From Hoeflea sp. YIM 152468 (GTDB lineage Bacteria; Pseudomonadota; Alphaproteobacteria; Rhizobiales; Rhizobiaceae): 64,000 nt of DNA. Of the stretch, positions 8,003 through 17,719 are shown in pieces (positions within the stretch are counted from its first letter, which is position 1; each line of letters begins with the position of its first letter). The DNA lies in contig NZ_JARGET010000028.1 in the NCBI RefSeq assembly GCF_029210485.1, forward strand, positions 1 through 64,000, written 5' to 3'. The notes beneath the pieces are model-generated. The model saw only the letters and a list, made by a program, of their open reading frames with translations. It was not told the origin of the DNA and searched no databases. Both the position numbers and the translations under genes were made by a program.

Positions 8003-9487
8003 TCAATGCGCTGTCAGTTGATCCATTGCGCCTGGCTTGTCGTGAATGGCAAGCCGGTCAACAATGGTTTCAGATGCTTCATTCATGCCGATGATCTCCA
8101 CCGTGGCGCCATCGCGGCGGAACTTGAGCACCGCCATGTCCAGCGCCGCAACGCTGGAAATATCCCAGATATGGGCGCGCGAGACGTCGATGATGACGGT
8201 TTCGAGCAGTTCGCGGAAGTCGAAGCTCTGCATGAAATCATCGGCGGAGGCGAAGAACAGCTGGCCTTCGACGATGTAGGTCCGGGTCCGGCCGTCGTCG
8301 GACAGGATGGAGCGGACGCCGAAGAGCTGCGAGATCTTCCAGGCGAAGAACAGCCCCGACAGCAGCACGCCGACCAGAACGCCGATGGCCAGATTGTGGG
8401 TGAAGACGACAAACAGCACGGTCGCCAGCATCACCACCGAGGAGGAGCGCGGATGGCTGCGCAGGTTCTTGATCGAGGACCAGGAGAAGGTGCCGATCGA
8501 GACCATGATCATGATCGCCACCAGCGCTGCCATCGGGATTTCCGCCACCCAGTCGCCCAGCACAACGATGAAGAACAACAGCATGACGCCGGCCATGAAG
8601 GTGGAAAGCCGTCCGCGGCCGCCGGATTTGATGTTGATGATCGACTGGCCGATCATGGCGCAGCCGGCCATGCCGCCGATGAAGCCGGTGGCGGTGTTGG
8701 CGATGCCCTGGCCAATGCATTCCTGGTTGCGGTTCGAGGTGGTGTCGGTCAGATCATCGACGATGGTCTGGGTCATCAGCGATTCGAGCAGGCCCACGGC
8801 TGCGACCGCCACTGAATAGGGCAGGATGATCCACAGGGTTTCCAGCGTCAGCGGGATGTCGGGGATGAGGAAGATCGGCAACGTATCGGGCAGCGCGCCC
8901 ATGTCGCCAACGGTGCGCAGATCGAAACCGAAGAACAGGGTGACGGCGGTGAGCACGATGATGGTGACCAGCGGCGAGGGAACCGCCTTGGTGATCAGCG
9001 GAAACAGGTAGATGATCCCCAGTCCCGCTGCGACCATGACGTAGGTGAGCCAGGGCACGCCGATGAGTTCGGGCAATTGCGCGATGAAGATCAGGATCGC
9101 CAGGGCATTGACGAAACCGGTCATCACCGATTTCGACACGAAACGCATGACGTAACCAAGCTTGGCCAGACCGGCGGCAACCTGGATCAGACCGGCCAGC
9201 ACGGTGGCGGCGAGCAGATATTCAAGCCCGTGTTCCTTGACCAGCGTGACCATCAGAACCGCGGTTGCAGCCGTCGCCGCCGAGATCATGCCCGGACGTC
9301 CGCCGACGATGGCGGTGATGACGGCAATCGAGAACGAGGCATAGAGGCCGACCTTGGGGTCGACACCGGCGATGATCGAGAAGGCGATGGCTTCGGGGAT
9401 CAGCGCCAGCGCGACGACGAGACCCGACAGAATGTCGCCGCGGATGTTGCTGGTCCATTGCGAGGTGTAGCTGGTGAGTGAAATCAT
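8003..9487 (-). CDS. SulP-family inorganic anion transporter with STAS domain
   Basis: 494-residue inner-membrane protein. The first ~380 residues form a series of hydrophobic segments typical of SulP/SLC26 carriers (for example [20 protein letters not shown] near the N-terminus and a [12 protein letters not shown] loop). The C-terminal ~100 residues form a cytoplasmic STAS domain. Family members move sulfate or bicarbonate, usually with Na+ or H+; the substrate cannot be told here. I chose ATG 9487 (MISLTSYT) because homologues start close to the first membrane span; an upstream frame adds 32 polar residues without a ribosome site. It is the first gene of an operon with the downstream usp gene. 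Confidence 0.86.
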   Translation of the reverse strand: MISLTSYTSQWTSNIRGDILSGLVVALALIPEAIAFSIIAGVDPKVGLYASFSIAVITAIVGGRPGMISAATAATAVLMVTLVKEHGLEYLLAATVLAGLIQVAAGLAKLGYVMRFVSKSVMTGFVNALAILIFIAQLPELIGVPWLTYVMVAAGLGIIYLFPLITKAVPSPLVTIIVLTAVTLFFGFDLRTVGDMGALPDTLPIFLIPDIPLTLETLWIILPYSVAVAAVGLLESLMTQTIVDDLTDTTSNRNQECIGQGIANTATGFIGGMAGCAMIGQSIINIKSGGRGRLSTFMAGVMLLFFIVVLGDWVAEIPMAALVAIMIMVSIGTFSWSSIKNLRSHPRSSSVVMLATVLFVVFTHNLAIGVLVGVLLSGLFFAWKISQLFGVRSILSDDGRTRTYIVEGQLFFASADDFMQSFDFRELLETVIIDVSRAHIWDISSVAALDMAVLKFRRDGATVEIIGMNEASETIVDRLAIHDKPGAMDQLTAH

Positions 9488-9695
9488 GGAGAGTCGGCTT
9501 CCTGTCCGCTGAAAGGATGGTTCGATGATGCGAAGCCCGCACTTAACGCCTGCCTGCGGAGCGCATAGGCGGCCCGCAGTCAAGCTGCCTGAAGAGGACT
9601 GTCCGCATCGAGATTACCGCTTCGATACAGGGATTGGCCGCCAATGCCAAGTACAGCCAGTTCGCAGGTGCAAAAAACCGGCTTGCCAGAGGACA

Positions 9696-12600
9696 TCAGG
9701 CGGTCAATTGATGGATCGTGACCTCGGGACAGACCGATTGCGCGATGTCGCAGAGATGGCGGTGATGCGTGAGGTAGATCACCTGTCCGGTGCCGGCCAT
9801 GCCGGAGAACAGACGGAATGTCTCCTCGGCGCGGAAATCATCGAAGGTTTCCATGATGTCGTCGGCGATGAACGGCACGGTTTGCCGGGTTTCGGCGAAT
9901 TCATGAAAGCCTGCGACCCGCAAGGCCAGATAGAGCTGGAACCGCGCCCCCTTGGACATTTCGGCTGCCTGTTTGGAGGAGCCGTCATTCTGTGTCGCGA
10001 TCAGCAGCTCGCGTCCCTTGTCGGGCATCGAGGCAAGGCCGGTGTAGCGCCCGCGGCTGATGGTGCGCACCGCGTCGGAGGCGCGCGCCATCATCGAGGA
10101 GCGGTGGCGTTCGCGGTAGAGGGTGAGCGCCTGTTCCATGGCAATGATGCCGGCAGACAGCCGCAGATAGCGCTCGGCGCCATCGGCAATGGCCAGGAGA
10201 ACGGTGCGGCGCTGCTGCTCGATGCGGGCGACGGCATCATCGCCGCCGACGGCGTTGAGGGCGTCGACGGCGCGGGTCTTGGCGGCAAACTGCTGCTGGA
10301 TCTCGAGGTCGAGCGTTTCCAGCGAGGTCTCGAGCGCCTGCTTTTCCGTGCCGAGCTGGTCGGCGTCCGCAGCCTCGATCTCGGCCCGGGCTGCGGCAAG
10401 CGACCCGACGCCGAGCGCTTCCCGGATTTCGATCCCGATGGCCTCGATCCGGGCGGCGAGCTGCTTGCGCTCCAGCGCCTGTTCGACGTGAAGGGCGGCC
10501 TCGGTCAGGGTCTCGGCGCCCACCGCCTCAAGCATCTGCGCCTTCTTGCCGGCATGCACATCGCTGTCTTCGACGTGCTGGCGTTGCCTGGCCTGGGCCT
10601 CTTCGATCTGGCGTGCCAGCTCGTCGTGGCGCGTGCGGGCCTGTTCGGCTGCGGCGAGGCGCTCGGCAAGCTGGCGTGCCAGGCCCGCGGGCAAAGGGTC
10701 ACCGGCTTCAAGTCCGGCGTCGATGGCGGTGGCGCGAAGGGCTGCGAGATAGTCGGCCTGGTCGCGCTCCATCTTGGCAACACGGTCGGCAAGGCCGGCG
10801 CGATCATGCAGCGCGGTCGCAAGATCGCCCAATAGCGGCAGCGCCTCGCGCAGTTCCGCAGCGGTCGGGGCATGTGGGCCGTCGCCGAGCCAGCAACCGC
10901 TGCAGGCCTGTTTCCATGCCAGCAGCCAGGCCTGGGATTCCGCCTCGGCGCTCCGCAGATCGAGTTCACGGCGGCGGAGCAGACGCCGCTGTTCGTTGAG
11001 AGCCTGGCGATGGGCCTCAAGCCGGGTCTCGCGGGTCACAAGGGTCTGGGCGCGGCTGAGGAGATCGGCAAGGTCCGCGTTGTCGGGGGTGTCAGGGTCT
11101 AGCGGCGCAAGTGCCGCGAGCAGCCGGGTCCGCGCGGTTTGCCGGTCCTCATCGGCGATCTCGAGGTCGCGCTGCAGCCGGCGAAGCTCGCGGGCGGCCT
11201 CCAGCGCCATGTCCCGGCGATGAAGCCAGCCTTCAAGCGCGTCGGGCGTCATGTCGGCGGGAAGATCGGGAGACAGGGCCGACAGCACGCCGCTGATCTC
11301 GGCCTGCAGCCCGGTCCGGGCGGTTTCGATATCGAGTTTGCGGGCGGTGGCGTCTTCCAGTTCGGCCCTGGCGATGGCAATCTGCACGGTGATCTCGCCG
11401 AGTTTGGCGGCCTCAGCCTGATGGGCGGCCCGGGTGTCGGCAGCGGCATCATAGGCCTGCATCGCAGCTTCGAAATCTGTGGCTGTCTCTGCATCCAGCC
11501 GGGCCCTGTGCTTGTGCCAGGCTTGATCGCGGCTTGTGCGCAGGGCTGCGGCATCAGCCGCGGACACCAGAGCCTGCGAATGTGCAACGGCATCAGCTTC
11601 GGCTTGGTGGCGCTTGATCGCGCGGCTGCTGCGCCCGACCTCTTCGGCGACGCCGGCCTGGTTGCGGGCAATGTCTTCGGTCCGGTTCTTCAGTTTCTGG
11701 ATCACCTCGGGCGACGGGATCCGGAGCGCCTGCAATTGGTCGGCATCGCCGGTCCAGGGCGCCAGGGTGCTCAGAAGCTGATCGGCTTTTTCTCCGGCTG
11801 GCACCAGCGCGCGAAGCGCAGCCTGCCGCCGGACACCGTGGTCGTCATTGCGCAGGCTGGCGAGGGTCTCGTTCAAGGCCGCAATCTGGTCCTGGCGCTG
11901 GTCTGGCAGAGCTTCACCACCACCGCCGGCCGTGCCCAACCGGGCTTGCGCCTCGTCACGACTGGCTTGCGCGTCCGCAGCTTCCTTTTTCGCCGCCGCC
12001 AGGCGGATATCAAGGCTTGCACGGGCGTCGACGAGATCGCGCAGGGTTGCGGTTCTGGCGGTGGTCAGCAGCAGGCGGCTCGCGTCGGGCTCGCCGGGGC
12101 GGCCGAGGCGAAGCAGCAATTGCTCGATGCCCCCGTCTATGCGGGTCAGCGCAGCGCGGCGTTCCGGCAGATCTTCCCTTGCCGCGTCATGGCGGGTGCG
12201 CAACCGGTCGAGCTCGGCCAGATGGCCGCGCAGCGCCAGTATCGCGTCGTCGATAGGGATTGTCTGCTGTTCCGCGGTCAGACGTTCGATTTCTGCGCTC
12301 AACGCACTGTCGCGGGCTTGCAGCGCCGCGTCATCATCGCGCAGCCGGGCAATTTGGGCGCGCCATTCGGGCGCCACGTCGGGCACGTCGAGACAGGCTG
12401 CAAGCTGGTCCTGCAGCCGGTCGCATTCGGCCAATCGCGGCCGGGCAGCGAACAAGCGGTTGATTGCGCCAAGCCGCGCGGTGACGGTTCGGCGCTCTGC
12501 GCTGGTTGCGGCATGGCTGGCGCTGGCCTCGTCAAGCGCCCTGGTCAGCCGGGCGTAATCGCTGGCCAGGGTGTCGATCCGGTCGCGTTCGGCCTTCAGG

Positions 12601-13178
12601 GCCGCAAGCTCGGATTTCAGGTCGGCCAGCCGCCCCGAGCGGGCCCGGTATTTGTAGAACTCCTCGGCCTCGCTGCGGATGCCGGCAAGGCGCTGCGACA
12701 GCTCTCCAAGCCCGGCGCTGGCGGAAAACAGCAATTCGCCAAGATCGCCCCGGCTGGCCAATATGCTTTCGCCACCCTGTTCAAGCGTTTCGTCATCGAG
12801 CGAGAACATCGTCTTGTAGCTGTCGCGGTCGAGCCCGCCGAGGCCTGCCAGAAGAGCGGCCTCGGAGATCGGCTGATCGCGGCCATCGAGCAGGCTGTTC
12901 TGCGTCCGCTTGATGCGGGCGAATTCCCGCACCTCGCCTCCGATGTCGATCGCCGCACCAATGCGCATGGTCGGATAGGGATGCAGGAAATTGTAGCTGC
13001 TCTGAACACCGATGCCGAACAAAAGGTCGAGCCAGGCATTGAACAGGGTGGATTTGCCGGCTTCATTGGGACCGTAGACGATGTGCAGATCTGCGCCGTC
13101 CTTCGGTGCAGACCCGAAGTCGATGACGTGGTCGGTGAACTTGCCGTAGCGGGTCAGGTCGAGACGGTTGAGGCGCAT
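9696..13178 (-). CDS. yhaN: SbcC/YhaN-like SMC-type ATPase
   Basis: 1160-residue ATPase with Walker A GPNEAGKST at residues 36-44. A very long Ala/Arg/Glu/Leu-rich coiled-coil body fills the middle. The C-terminal end has ADDIMETFDD (Walker B/D-loop) and a Thr-His-His motif like the H-loop. This is the architecture of the YhaN branch of SbcC/Rad50 proteins, which partner a YhaO nuclease and act on DNA ends in repair. The start ATG at 13178 shares one base with the stop of yhaO (TGATG), so the two are translationally coupled. No zinc-hook CxxC was noticed at the coiled-coil apex, in contrast to SbcC/Rad50. Confidence 0.82.
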   Translation of the reverse strand: MRLNRLDLTRYGKFTDHVIDFGSAPKDGADLHIVYGPNEAGKSTLFNAWLDLLFGIGVQSSYNFLHPYPTMRIGAAIDIGGEVREFARIKRTQNSLLDGRDQPISEAALLAGLGGLDRDSYKTMFSLDDETLEQGGESILASRGDLGELLFSASAGLGELSQRLAGIRSEAEEFYKYRARSGRLADLKSELAALKAERDRIDTLASDYARLTRALDEASASHAATSAERRTVTARLGAINRLFAARPRLAECDRLQDQLAACLDVPDVAPEWRAQIARLRDDDAALQARDSALSAEIERLTAEQQTIPIDDAILALRGHLAELDRLRTRHDAAREDLPERRAALTRIDGGIEQLLLRLGRPGEPDASRLLLTTARTATLRDLVDARASLDIRLAAAKKEAADAQASRDEAQARLGTAGGGGEALPDQRQDQIAALNETLASLRNDDHGVRRQAALRALVPAGEKADQLLSTLAPWTGDADQLQALRIPSPEVIQKLKNRTEDIARNQAGVAEEVGRSSRAIKRHQAEADAVAHSQALVSAADAAALRTSRDQAWHKHRARLDAETATDFEAAMQAYDAAADTRAAHQAEAAKLGEITVQIAIARAELEDATARKLDIETARTGLQAEISGVLSALSPDLPADMTPDALEGWLHRRDMALEAARELRRLQRDLEIADEDRQTARTRLLAALAPLDPDTPDNADLADLLSRAQTLVTRETRLEAHRQALNEQRRLLRRRELDLRSAEAESQAWLLAWKQACSGCWLGDGPHAPTAAELREALPLLGDLATALHDRAGLADRVAKMERDQADYLAALRATAIDAGLEAGDPLPAGLARQLAERLAAAEQARTRHDELARQIEEAQARQRQHVEDSDVHAGKKAQMLEAVGAETLTEAALHVEQALERKQLAARIEAIGIEIREALGVGSLAAARAEIEAADADQLGTEKQALETSLETLDLEIQQQFAAKTRAVDALNAVGGDDAVARIEQQRRTVLLAIADGAERYLRLSAGIIAMEQALTLYRERHRSSMMARASDAVRTISRGRYTGLASMPDKGRELLIATQNDGSSKQAAEMSKGARFQLYLALRVAGFHEFAETRQTVPFIADDIMETFDDFRAEETFRLFSGMAGTGQVIYLTHHRHLCDIAQSVCPEVTIHQLTA

Positions 13179-14473
13179 CAGGCGGTGTCGCTCCCGTGTC
13201 CCGACTGCAACCGGGCCAGCACGTCTTGCGCGCCTTCGCGGGCGAGCCTCATGCGGCTCTGCAGGCTCTGTTCCTCATCGGTGCCAAACAGATTTCGAAG
13301 GTCAGGCGGCAGTTGCGACAGCAGATTGTCCGAGATCCCCGAAAGCGCCGCCCCGTATGCCTCCGAGCCCAGGATTGTGGTGTCGATCAATGCCGTCAGT
13401 TCGTGCAGCGGATCGTTGGCCGGCTTGCCTGCCAAGTGCGGCGGTTCGGCGTGGATCTCGAGTTTCTCGACCCACAGGGAACCGATCCGGGCGGCGCGTT
13501 GCTCGGCCTCCGCCATCAGCAGATCGGCATCACGGCGCATCCGCCAGGCCAGGGATGTCTCGCCGGAAACGCCAAGCCGCACGACCAGTTCGGCCGCGGC
13601 CGAACCGCTGCGGGAGCTGGTCAGCGCACTGCTTATACGCTCGGCCAGTTGGTTCCATTGGGTCAGTCCGGTGGCGTCGATGGTCACGCGGGTGAATTCG
13701 GCAAGAGCGGTGTGCCGTTCCTCGAGGTTGACTGTTCCGTGATCATCGATTGTGACCAGCGTGACCGATTTCGGACCGTCCTCGTTGATGTCGCGGCCCT
13801 GCGGCATGCCGGGCATGACGATGGTGGTGGGTCCGGAGAGGACTGTGCGCTTGTGAATGTGGCCGAGCGCCCAGTAGGTGTAACCTGTGGCCTGCAAGTC
13901 TGAAGGGCTGCAGGGCGCGTAGGGATCGTGCCCCGGTGCGCCACCAAGGCTGGTGTGCATCATGCCGATGTTGATCGCGTCGGGGACGGCGGGCCTGTAT
14001 TTCGGCAGCAGGCTGTCGGGCGCTGCGGGATTGGCAAAGCTGAGCCCATGGATGGCCACCGGCTTTTCGCCCGGCGCCCGGTCGATCAGCACATGGTCGG
14101 GTCTTCCGCCAAACAGTTTGACCAGATCCGGCAGCACCAGTTCCTTGCTGACCCTGGACAGCGCATCATGATTGCCGCGGATGATGAAGGTGCGGATCTC
14201 CGCGCTGGCCAGGCGGCCAAGCTCGTCTGCCAGAAACCGTGCGGTCTTCATCGAGGTCTGATCGCCATCATAGAGATCGCCGGCGATCAGCAGCGCGTCC
14301 ACCTGCTCGGCGATGCACAGATCGACAATCGCACTGAACGCAGCCCGGGTCGCGGCGCCAATCAGGCCGGCCAGGTCGGGGTTGCGCAGGGCCAGCGATT
14401 TCAGCGGGGAATCGAGGTGGATGTCAGCGGTGTGGATAAAACGGAAAGCCGCGATCGAAATGTCCTCCGGCAT
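13178..14473 (-). CDS. yhaO: SbcD/YhaO-like DNA repair exonuclease
   Basis: 431-residue calcineurin-like metallophosphoesterase. Metal-binding motifs are in order: HTADIHLDS near residue 14, AGDLYDGD around 65, IRGNHD near 97 and GHIHKR around 210. These match Mre11/SbcD nucleases; the length and the following SMC-like gene point to the YhaO subgroup. It is expected to process DNA ends with YhaN. ATG 14473 lies just upstream of the first motif, though the ribosome site is weak. It is the first gene of the yhaO-yhaN operon. Confidence 0.83.
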   Translation of the reverse strand: MPEDISIAAFRFIHTADIHLDSPLKSLALRNPDLAGLIGAATRAAFSAIVDLCIAEQVDALLIAGDLYDGDQTSMKTARFLADELGRLASAEIRTFIIRGNHDALSRVSKELVLPDLVKLFGGRPDHVLIDRAPGEKPVAIHGLSFANPAAPDSLLPKYRPAVPDAINIGMMHTSLGGAPGHDPYAPCSPSDLQATGYTYWALGHIHKRTVLSGPTTIVMPGMPQGRDINEDGPKSVTLVTIDDHGTVNLEERHTALAEFTRVTIDATGLTQWNQLAERISSALTSSRSGSAAAELVVRLGVSGETSLAWRMRRDADLLMAEAEQRAARIGSLWVEKLEIHAEPPHLAGKPANDPLHELTALIDTTILGSEAYGAALSGISDNLLSQLPPDLRNLFGTDEEQSLQSRMRLAREGAQDVLARLQSGHGSDTA

Positions 14474-14572
14474 GTTCCATGCGGTTCAGGGTGTCGTGGT
14501 AGAGCCGTAGCACAGGGCATCGCCACTGATACAGGATGTTGATCACATTACAGCGGATCCATGGTGTTTCAA

Positions 14573-14590
14573 TCGATCCTGCCGGATCGA
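14573..14590 (-). terminator. Hairpin between the second BTLCP gene and yhaO
   Basis: TCGATCC, a four-base loop TGCC, then GGATCGA form a perfect seven-base-pair stem between the stop of the minus-strand BTLCP gene and the start of yhaO. On the minus strand it is followed by TTG rather than a long T-run, so it is at best a weak terminator. Confidence 0.35.
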
Positions 14591-14615
14591 GGGCCAGGGC
14601 GTGCACGAGCAGACC

Positions 14616-15188
14616 TTATCGGGGCTGCTTGCCGGTCTTGCCGGTGATCTTGAGCCAGTGCCCGCCATGGTCGGGCGACTGGATCTTGCGGAAGCTCATA
14701 CGCGCAGACTGGACCGGCTGAACCTCATTTTCGAGATTGTCGAGCACATAGTCGCCATCCCGGGTTCTGACCACCAGCACCGTATGGGCCTCGCCACGGG
14801 CGTATCCCATGGTCAGCAGCAAATGCGACGCATTGAAGCCCTTGCGCATCAGCTTGGCCCGTTTGGCGAGAGCGAAATCCTCGCAATCGCCTGATCTGGC
14901 TTTCGACGTCCAGAATTCCTTGCGGCCAAAAGCAATTTTGTCCGATGTGGGCTTGATTGACCGGTTCACAGACTGGTTGACGCTGCTCAGCACGGTCAGC
15001 CGCGCGGACTGAAGTTTGGAGTTGGCGCGGCGGCTGCGACAGTCGAACGGCTTGCGGGTGCAATATTCGACATGGCCATAGGGCCGAGTGGTCTGCTTGC
15101 CGGTTTTCAACCACGTGGACGCATGAGATGGCGTCAGAAGCGACAGCCAGAGCGCCAAAGCGACCAGCAGGAATAAAGGCGTACTCAT
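14616..15188 (-). CDS. LapG-like periplasmic cysteine protease, second copy (BTLCP)
   Basis: 190-residue paralogue of the protein at 245-841. A signal peptide (MSTPLFLLVALALWL to SHA) is followed by the conserved YGHVEYC segment. The catalytic Cys lies in SGDCEDFALAKRAKLMRKG, the His in EAHTVLVVRT and the Asp in YVLDN, so all three triad residues are kept. The C-terminal blocks QSPDHGGHWL and QSPEHGGNWL are shared between the two copies. ATG 15188 is chosen because the leader starts there and GGGAG lies upstream; the frame is open further upstream. Probably a duplicate adhesin-processing protease, but no LapD or adhesin is visible nearby. Confidence 0.83.
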   Translation of the reverse strand: MSTPLFLLVALALWLSLLTPSHASTWLKTGKQTTRPYGHVEYCTRKPFDCRSRRANSKLQSARLTVLSSVNQSVNRSIKPTSDKIAFGRKEFWTSKARSGDCEDFALAKRAKLMRKGFNASHLLLTMGYARGEAHTVLVVRTRDGDYVLDNLENEVQPVQSARMSFRKIQSPDHGGHWLKITGKTGKQPR

Positions 15189-15622
15189 TGTTTGTGGAGC
15201 TCCCTGTGTGCCAGTTGCTTGAAGGGCCAGCGGCTTCAGCTTACGCGCATAAGAAGCGATATTCTTATGATAGGCAAGCCCCGGCTGGGAAGGCGGGGTC
15301 CAGGCAGCGGGCGTGGTTTGCCCTGGATTTTCCAAACCCCAAACCAGATGGTCGCCCACAAAATAGGCGGTGATTACAAAATAAGCAAAATAGTGGCGCG
15401 TTTAAGACCGTTGCCTGGCTTTGCTGCGCGAACGCTGCCAAACACCGCGCCGATGATGACGCCGCCATGCAAAAGCGCCCATTTGTCACCAAAGCGATCG
15501 GCAAGAATTGTAAAGCCGATGAGGTTGCTCCTGATGCCAGGAGCATCGATTTGCGCAATCAGGCATTGACCTCTGTGAAGACACAGGCAAATATTCAGAT
15601 AAATCTATATGGGAGACTATGC
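15189..15622. other. Divergent intergenic region, no gene recognised
   Basis: 434 bases between the leftward BTLCP gene and the rightward MBL-fold hydrolase gene. It holds a perfect inverted repeat at 15248-15269 (listed separately) about 60 bases upstream of the BTLCP start. An A/T-rich patch at about 15588-15612 precedes the hydrolase and could be its promoter. No RNA gene or convincing small ORF was seen. Confidence 0.5.
15248..15269. promoter_or_regulatory. Inverted repeat upstream of the second BTLCP gene
   Basis: CATAAGAA and TTCTTATG form a perfect eight-base dyad around the six-base spacer GCGATA. It lies 60-81 bases upstream of the BTLCP start codon, a position suited to an operator. 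The binding protein is unknown. Confidence 0.4.
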
Positions 15623-16549
15623 ATGGCACCGCTTGATCTGACGCGACGGACTCTCTTGCAAGCAGGTGTGGCTTCGGCGGCCACGATGCTGCTGCCGATG
15701 GGGATCATCAAGGCCAACGCTCTTGCGATCGGCGATGCGGTTCTGACCAGCGTCAGCGACGGCAATCTGGTTCTGCCACTCGATTTTTCCTACCCGGATG
15801 TGTCGCAGGACGAGCTCAAGGCGCTGCTTGAAGCCAACGGGCTGCCCACAGATGGTCTGTTGCCCGATTGCAATGTGCCGATTCTGAAATCCGGCGACCG
15901 GACGATCATCTTCGACGTCGGTTCCGGCGCCAACTTCATGCCGTCGGCCGGCAGGCTGCTCGACAACATGGACGCGGCAGGTTTCGATCCGGCCGAGATT
16001 ACCGATGTGGTCTTCACCCATTGCCATCCGGATCACCTTTGGGGTCTGATCGACGATTTCGACGAGATCGTGTTTCCCAATGCGCGCTTTCACATGGGCC
16101 GGGCGGAGTGGGAGTTCTGGCGTGACCCGGGGACTGTCGATGCGATGCCGGAAGCCCGCAAGACCTTTGCCGTGGGGGCGCAGAACCGTCTTGTCTATCT
16201 CGAAGACATGATCAATCTGTTCGAACCGGGCGCGGAAGTGCTGCCGGGCGTCGAAGCGGTCGATACGGCAGGGCATACGCCAGGCCACATGTCGTTCATG
16301 CTGCATGGTGGATCCGACCCGGTGCTCATCGCCGGCGATGCGGTCACCCATTTCGCCATCTCGTTCACGCATCCGGCCTGGCCGACCGGCTCGGATCAGG
16401 ACACGGAGATGGGCATCGCCACACGGCTCAGGCTGCTTGACCGGCTCGCTGCCGACAAGGCGGTGCTTGCCGCCTATCATCTGCCCAAGCCCGGCGAAGG
16501 CAGGGTCGAGCGGGACGGAACCGCTTATCGCTTTGTGGCGGAGGGGTGA
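15623..16549 (+). CDS. Tat-exported metallo-beta-lactamase-fold hydrolase (SoxH-like position)
   Basis: 308-residue protein. A twin-arginine leader TRRTLLQAG at residues 7-15 predicts folded export to the periplasm. The MBL metal motif THCHPDHLWG (H-x-H-x-D-H) lies near residue 133, with later His residues in DTAGHTPGHMSF and an Asp in IAGDAVTH. ATG 15623 follows GGGAGA. Many sox clusters carry an exported MBL-fold protein (SoxH in Paracoccus), and this gene sits beside soxT, but sequence alone does not prove orthology. Its last 25 bases overlap the end of the convergent soxT gene. Probable role: hydrolysis of a thiol ester or sulfur intermediate; uncertain. Confidence 0.75.
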   Translation: MAPLDLTRRTLLQAGVASAATMLLPMGIIKANALAIGDAVLTSVSDGNLVLPLDFSYPDVSQDELKALLEANGLPTDGLLPDCNVPILKSGDRTIIFDVGSGANFMPSAGRLLDNMDAAGFDPAEITDVVFTHCHPDHLWGLIDDFDEIVFPNARFHMGRAEWEFWRDPGTVDAMPEARKTFAVGAQNRLVYLEDMINLFEPGAEVLPGVEAVDTAGHTPGHMSFMLHGGSDPVLIAGDAVTHFAISFTHPAWPTGSDQDTEMGIATRLRLLDRLAADKAVLAAYHLPKPGEGRVERDGTAYRFVAEG

Positions 16550-17631
16550 GCCTTCGGCGCCCGCCAGTCGGCGAGAAAGCCGAAGGCGTTGCCTTCCATC
16601 AACAGGCCCAGGCCCATGCGGGCGCCTGCCGCAATCGAGATCATCACGATCGGGGCGGAAATCGCCATTACGGAAAAGGCGCTGACGCCCTGACCGATGG
16701 TGCAGCCGAGCGCGAACACACCGCCGGTTCCCATCAGGAAGGCGCCGAGCAGATGGCGGCTGAGTTCCCTTGCATCGTCGCAGGCCTCCCAGCGCATGTC
16801 GTCGGAGCGGAAGGCCGAGATCGAGGCGCCCAGAAACACGCCGACGATCAGCCCGACGCCATAATCGGGCAGTTCGCCGGTGACGGTGATGATCTGCAGG
16901 ATGGTGTCGCCGACCGGCATGACAAAGGAGCCGGCCTCGATCTGAACCGGGTGCAGGGCGTGGGCTGCGTAAAGACCGGTGATGACCCAGCCCGCGGCAA
17001 TGCACAGGCCGATGACGAGGCCTGCGATCAGCCGGTTGCGGTCGGCGCGGAAGCTTGCGGATTTGAACACCCACCACAGTCCCGCCGCGCCAATCAGCAG
17101 CGCCAGCGGCACTTGCAGATTCAGTCCGGTGGCGCGTGTCAGCAGCGCGCCGGCCGACTGGCCACCGAAACCGCTCAGATCCAGCGCCAGCGGATCAAGC
17201 AGCTCTGTGCGAATATAGCCGGTGACGCCGCGCTGAGCGGCAAGGGCTGCCAGCCCGAGGCCGGTGAGCACCACCAGCGCGCGCAGATTGCCGCCGCCAA
17301 GCCGCACCAGCGCGCCAAAGCCGCAGGTGCCGACAAGCGCCATGCCAAGCCCGAACATCAGCCCGCCGATGATGGCGCCGGCAATCGGCAGCGGTTCGGT
17401 GATGTAGAAGGAGCGGTCCAGATCGGCAAAACCGGCGGCGGCGAGCAGTTGCGTGGCGATCAGCGCGGTAAAGGCTGCCAGGGCCCAGGCCCGCAATGGC
17501 CGGTCGTCACCGGCATACCAGTGGCGTTCCAGGGCGGCCATGGTGCAGAAATGACTCTTGCGGGCGGCAAATCCGATGATTGCGCCGACCAGACAGCCCG
17601 ATAGCGCCAATATCCATCCCGAATCAAACAT
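16525..17631 (-). CDS. soxT: SoxT, YeeE/YedE-family thiosulfate permease
   Basis: 368-residue membrane protein with about ten hydrophobic segments. It keeps the family's characteristic cysteines: SHFCTMAALE near residue 31, GTCGFGALVRLGGG near 105 and GCTIGQG near 320. YeeE/YedE proteins import thiosulfate or move sulfur through these cysteines. It is the third gene of a leftward soxS-soxR-soxT unit, the order described in Pseudaminobacter salicylatoxidans. The spacing from soxR is 88 bases. It probably brings in a sulfur compound that controls soxR or is assimilated. Confidence 0.86.
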   Translation of the reverse strand: MFDSGWILALSGCLVGAIIGFAARKSHFCTMAALERHWYAGDDRPLRAWALAAFTALIATQLLAAAGFADLDRSFYITEPLPIAGAIIGGLMFGLGMALVGTCGFGALVRLGGGNLRALVVLTGLGLAALAAQRGVTGYIRTELLDPLALDLSGFGGQSAGALLTRATGLNLQVPLALLIGAAGLWWVFKSASFRADRNRLIAGLVIGLCIAAGWVITGLYAAHALHPVQIEAGSFVMPVGDTILQIITVTGELPDYGVGLIVGVFLGASISAFRSDDMRWEACDDARELSRHLLGAFLMGTGGVFALGCTIGQGVSAFSVMAISAPIVMISIAAGARMGLGLLMEGNAFGFLADWRAPKAHPSATKR

Positions 17632-17719
17632 GGTGGCCGTCTCCTCCGTCCGCCGGAGAGAGCTCCGGGGCGATATTCAGCTTATGGACCGGTTCTGATC
17701 AATGCAAGCAGGGTTGCTG

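Noticed and set aside
11139-13742. An 867-codon open frame antisense to yhaN and yhaO
   Set aside because: It is the complement of strongly supported ATPase and nuclease genes, shows no motifs and reflects high-GC codon bias that keeps antisense frames open.
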